DNA from: Cymbidium sinense
Taxonomy: Eukaryota > Streptophyta > Magnoliopsida > Asparagales > Orchidaceae
Direction: 5' to 3'
Length of the DNA: 64,000 bases
Assembly: GCA_021442155.1 (NCBI GenBank)
Contig: CM038217.1
Location: 144,147,643-144,211,642, forward strand
A model generated the notes under the pieces. It was given only the letters and a program-made list of their open reading frames with translations, was not told the origin of the DNA and made no database searches. A program made the position numbers and the translations under genes. Every line of letters begins with the position of its first letter. The first letter of the stretch is position 1. Positions 60,244 through 64,000 of the stretch are shown piece by piece.

Positions 60244-62819
60244 AATATTCAAACTTATGCAAATCAACATATGAATGTTAGAAAGAGACTTCACTTCATA
60301 CACTAAGCTTATATTCACATGTATCTCCTATGAATACATAACTAAAGTCACAATATATTTCATCATTGATTAATAAGCTTTTAAAAGTACATTTGAGATT
60401 TAATAGTGATAATAGCCACACATATTTCTAATTAAATCAACTCATGCAAATTTGACATAAAGGAAATCATTTTCATTAATTATATTTCAAGGAAATGAAT
60501 GCATGACTACAAGTGCCATACAATATTTTAACATGATTGGAAAGAAATAAAGCAATACAAGCATGTAATTTTATTTAATCCAACTAATTCCTAAGGACAA
60601 TCACATTAAACAGCCTTATTTAAAATAAACCAAAGTTTCTTAAAGACATTTTGATTTTATGTTTGATTTGATTTAAGAGATGAGAAAGAGGTTTGCTAAG
60701 CCTAAACTCATTTCCCATGTGTGAGTTAATTTGATTTAATGAAAAATAATTAAATTAATTTTATGGCTTAATTAGGTTGAGCTATGAATTTAATTAATTA
60801 ATTAAACCCTTACCTATATCACCTTAAGTTAACTAACTAATTAATGATGAGCCAACATGATATGCAACCATATAGAAAGTAAATCAATTCTCTAAGGAAT
60901 GAAAGGGGTCTAATGCAATTGGCTCATAATTAATAATTAACTAAGCTTAAGGGATTTGATTAATTACTTTTATGATTTCTCACACATATAAGCTAATCAT
61001 AATTTTAGTAAATTCCTTTAGACTATCAAATATCTATAGAACTACCCAAAGTTGATTAATCAAAGTTAAGAATGATTTGGATTTTGAATTAATTTAATTA
61101 AGCCCTTAATTGGTTAATTAAATCCTTTGATTATGTCTTTAATTAGGATGATGAAATTAACTTAGGGAAAGTGATCAAAGAGGAGTCCTCAATCCCAATC
61201 CCTAAGTCATTTGAAACAATCAATTGGGCTCTAAAATAATTAGATTCCCTTTTGTTTCAATTGATTAATTAATTAATTACTTAAGCTTTAATTAGTTTGA
61301 AATAAATGAAGAGGCTTAATGAAATGGTCATAAGGAATAAACCCAAACCACTTTCCTAAGATTTTTCATTGTTAACAGATGGAACTAAGCTTAATTAATT
61401 AATTAATCTAATGTTCATTTACTTAATTATCATTAATTAAAGTAAGTGAGTAATTAAGGCTTAATTTATTGATCTCCCTAATTAATTATCCAATAAATTC
61501 CAAGAAAAATAGGAGAGTCAGAGATCATTCCCCTAAACATCTCTATAAAGTTTGAAAATAACTGGTTGATTAATCAGAGAGTAATTAGGCTAATAAAATT
61601 TTAAGTAAACCTTAATTAAGCAAAATTTACCATTCAAAATTAAATAATAATAATTTTCTTGGATTCTCCTCTGAAATACATTTAAAATAAGCCGTCATTT
61701 ATATTTTTTAGATTTTTTAGGATTAGTTATGAATTTTATAAGTTTTAGCTTTAAAAAATGGATTAATTAACCTAATTAACACCCTAATCCCATCGGCGTC
61801 ATATGGCTGCTGATGCGGCAGGCTTTCCATGTGGCGCAACGGGATTGGTTATTTAAGTTATCAAATCGGGACACTAACTCAAATTACGGTGGACCATCCG
61901 ATCTAAGATCGGACGTCCATGATTAGATACACAGTTTTGAAGGAAAATCAAAGGATTTTATATGTGATTTGATTATTTTGATCCATAAAATGGACTCGGA
62001 TCTCCTCAGCGAGAGAGATAGAGATCATCCATCATTTGTTGCTTGATTTGAGCTCACCTGAGCTCAAATGGAGATCAAATTGATCCCACACCATCAAAAG
62101 GAATAGACGAAGACATCCAATAGTGAAAATCTCATGACATGGAACTTTCCTTCAAAAAAGACCATTCTATTTTAAGCTTAAGGATCAATTTCAATGGCAT
62201 ACCTCACCAGAGCTTATGACTAACGTTCCAAAAATTGAGGAAGCTTCATTTGGTAGAAATGAACCCCTATTGAGTGGCATGAGCTTTGATTTGAGGTTGA
62301 TTGCTTGGAAGAGGAAAGCACAAAATGGAAGTGGTCGGCTTCGATTGAACTCCACCCTCTAATCATCATGAATCTTGGGGGATGATTTATTCTCGCTCTT
62401 TTGGCTCTAAGGATGGTTTGTGTAAAGTTAATTTCACTTTGGTGGAGGTTTGAGCAAATTAAAATGAGATTGAGGAGAATCATGTTAGTTGGCATTGTTT
62501 GAGTGGAAGAGGATGTGAGAGTGTCTGTCATGGGAGTAGTGGGTGTCCTATTGCTTTCCAAGTGTTCCAATAGGAATGGGGAGGTGATTTCACCTCCCCA
62601 TGAATCATGGCTGACCCAACCACCCTTGGTTTAGGTTAACTAGTGTCCTTGGTGTCTAGGTGGACCAATGAATGGGTGTCTGGCCAAGAAAGAGAAATGA
62701 CCATTCCCCCAAGGGATTTGCCTCATATGATGCCCTTAGCCCAAGGGTATCTTGGTCATTTGGAAATGGATTTGATTTGGGCAAATTTGAAATGGGTCAA
62801 AAGTGGGTTAGCCTAAATT

Positions 62820-63560
62820 TCAAATGATTTGGAGTTCATTTGATTTGATTTAACTTGATTTGACCTATTTTGGTCAAATTAGGTTAAGTTAGGTCAAGTT
62901 GGCCAATTGGTCAAATTGGGTCAAACTAAGGGTTGGGTTAAGTTCACATGACCATTTGGAGTGTTTTGGTTCAATTGATTTGTATTAGTTTGGCTTAGGT
63001 TAAGTTTTGGCTCATTTTGATTCAAATGGGTCAAATGGGTCAAGTTGACCAATTTGATCAATTTAACCAAATTGGGTTAGGTTAGGTGTTGGATCATGTT
63101 CAATTGGTTGATTGAAATTTATTATAAGCTTTGGTTTGGTTTAATTTAGGTTTAATTTGGATTTTGGCCAATTTGACCTTTCATGTCAATTTTGGTTAGG
63201 TTGGGTCAAGTTGACCAATTGGTTAAATTAGGCTCAATCATGGCTTTGGTCAAGTTCAATAATCAATTTGGAGTGAACTTCAGCCATTGGTTGCAATCAA
63301 TTTAGGTTAAATCATGATTTGACCCATTTTGGCTATTTAGGCTAATTTGGGTCAACTTGGGTCAAATGGCAAATTAGACTTAGTCTGGCTCAATTGATGG
63401 TTTGATCATGTTAATTCATTAATTATGAGTTGGTTTTAATCAATTTCGTATATTATGGGTTTTAGCTTTTTTAGGTTTCATTTGGGCTAAGGGTTTGACC
63501 AAGTTGGCTTGGTTTGACCCAATTGAGATGATTGATCATCCTAGTGTGATTGTTGATCAT
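62820..63560 (-). promoter_or_regulatory. W-box cluster in U3 of B 5' LTR
   Basis: Frequent GGTCAA/TTGACC, for example 62872-62940 and 63028-63075. It is the equivalent of the clusters in the other copies. The role is inferred. Confidence 0.45.
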
Positions 63561-63641
63561 GTTATCAGGATTGGATGGCCTTGGTTTAATCCATTTTGGG
63601 TTGTATTAGAACTTGGTTTAATAAGGGTTCTTTAAGTCACT

Positions 63642-64000
63642 TAAAGAACACAAATAAAAATATTTTTAAGAGCAAGCTACAAGATATTAGAATTTGGGGT
63701 GTTCATAAAGATGCTAACGTTATATGGGAAAAAATATCAAGTGAAATTAAGCAAGTTGCTAAAGATGTGCTTGGAGAATCAAAAGGAAAATCTTCTTTTA
63801 ATAAGAATAGTTGGCGGTGGAGTCAGAGTGTGCAAGAAAAGACAAAAAATAAGAAGCATTGTTATAAAACTTGGTTTAGATGTAAAAATTCGGAGAATTG
63901 GGAAAGATATAAAGTGGTCTGTAGAGATTCTAAGAAAGTAATATATGTTGCAAAAAATTTAGCTTTTAGTGATTTATACAATAGATTAGATACCAAAGAA
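63642..64000 (+). mobile_element. LINE fragment, RTE-like, truncated by window end
   Basis: The LTR sequence stops at about 63641 and unrelated A-rich sequence with an open reading frame begins. Being on the plus strand, it is opposite to every LTR element here. Starting inside the protein is typical of 5'-truncated LINE insertions. The tail and target-site duplication should be to the right. Confidence 0.7.
63644..64000 (+). CDS. LINE ORF2 fragment (endonuclease-RT linker), partial at both ends
   Basis: The 119 codons to the window end are open in the frame whose last codon is 63998-64000. The frame reads WEKISSEIKQVAKDVLGESK, SWRWSQSVQEKTKNKKHCYK, WFRCKNSENWERYKVVCRDS, and ends FSDLYNRLDTKE. 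In plant RTE-type LINEs the segment between endonuclease and RT reads similarly: WWW-x-EEVQxxIKEKKxCYKxW, ExYKxAKKEAKKAVxxAK, and DLYxxLxTKEGE. The reverse transcriptase would follow right of the window. A different-frame ORF at 63699-63941 is a shadow. The L1-type alternative is less likely on the TKE motif. Confidence 0.72.

Larger units (their letters stand above)
57128..63641 (-). mobile_element. Element B 5' LTR, interrupted by a LINE
   Basis: The minus-strand 3' end ...AAATAAGCACCACA abuts the PBS at 57128. Homology to the other LTRs is continuous: TATA-like site at 58609-58618, conserved block at 59880-60000 and again at 60120-60243, GC-rich block at 61790-61900, W-box-rich U3 at 62820-63560. 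It ends near 63641 at 'ctttaagtcactt', where other copies continue 'tgggtcaagtg'. The remaining ~1 kb of U3 should lie beyond the LINE, right of the window. The ORF at 62220-62570 (116 codons, minus) has no domain. Confidence 0.82.

Noticed and set aside
1..64000. tRNA, rRNA, organellar inserts, Helitron or other DNA transposons
   Set aside because: No cloverleaf-like A/B boxes, rDNA or plastid words, terminal inverted repeats with short duplications, or transposase motifs were noticed by eye; a tRNAscan or repeat-library search could still find small ones.

Overview
This window is plant nuclear DNA made almost entirely of LTR retrotransposons. I see no host gene, no tRNA or rRNA, no organellar insert and nothing bacterial. 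The protein remnants (gag, protease, reverse transcriptase, two RNase H domains, integrase, and an extra ORF upstream of gag) identify giant Ty3/gypsy elements of the Tat/Ogre lineage. A plant LINE fragment enters at the right edge. The DNA is AT-rich and most coding remnants are broken by stops and frameshifts, as expected for an old repeat-dense region of a large angiosperm genome. I cannot name the species.

Layout. All LTR elements lie on the minus strand and are nested in one another. Element B is the outermost: its 5' LTR is 57128-63641, and its PBS, leader, ORF1 and gag are 51277-57127. The rest of B should lie left of the window. Element A interrupts B at the end of gag. A has a 5' LTR of about 8.7 kb (42596-51276), a 13.9-kb internal region (28689-42595) and a 3' LTR (21404-28688). 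The last ~0.8 kb of A's 3' LTR is cut off where a third LTR, E, is inserted. E is present as three pieces (1-3134, 9888-10908, 18603-21403) because two further LTRs without any internal region interrupt it. D (3135-9887) has a perfect 5-bp target-site duplication, and C (10909-18602) has a 4/5 one. The nesting gives relative ages: B is older than A, A older than E, and E older than C and D. A LINE fragment interrupts B's LTR near 63642.

How the parts would work in an intact element. Transcription (minus strand) would start in the 5' LTR, where every LTR copy keeps a TATA-like site next to a purine-rich tract. The U3 part holds a dense cluster of TTGACC/GGTCAA motifs, which are W-box cores. 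The transcript carries a primer-binding site of tRNA-Arg type, then a leader of tandem hairpin units whose stems show compensatory changes, then ORF1 (function unknown), gag, protease, RT, RNase H, the additional archaeal-type RNase H typical of Tat/Ogre, and integrase. A 3.4-kb repeat-filled 3' UTR ends at the 3' LTR.

The most interesting signals are the covarying hairpin array in the leader, the W-box cluster in U3, the exceptional LTR length, the same-orientation self-nesting with readable target-site duplications, and the tandem repeats in the 3' UTR.
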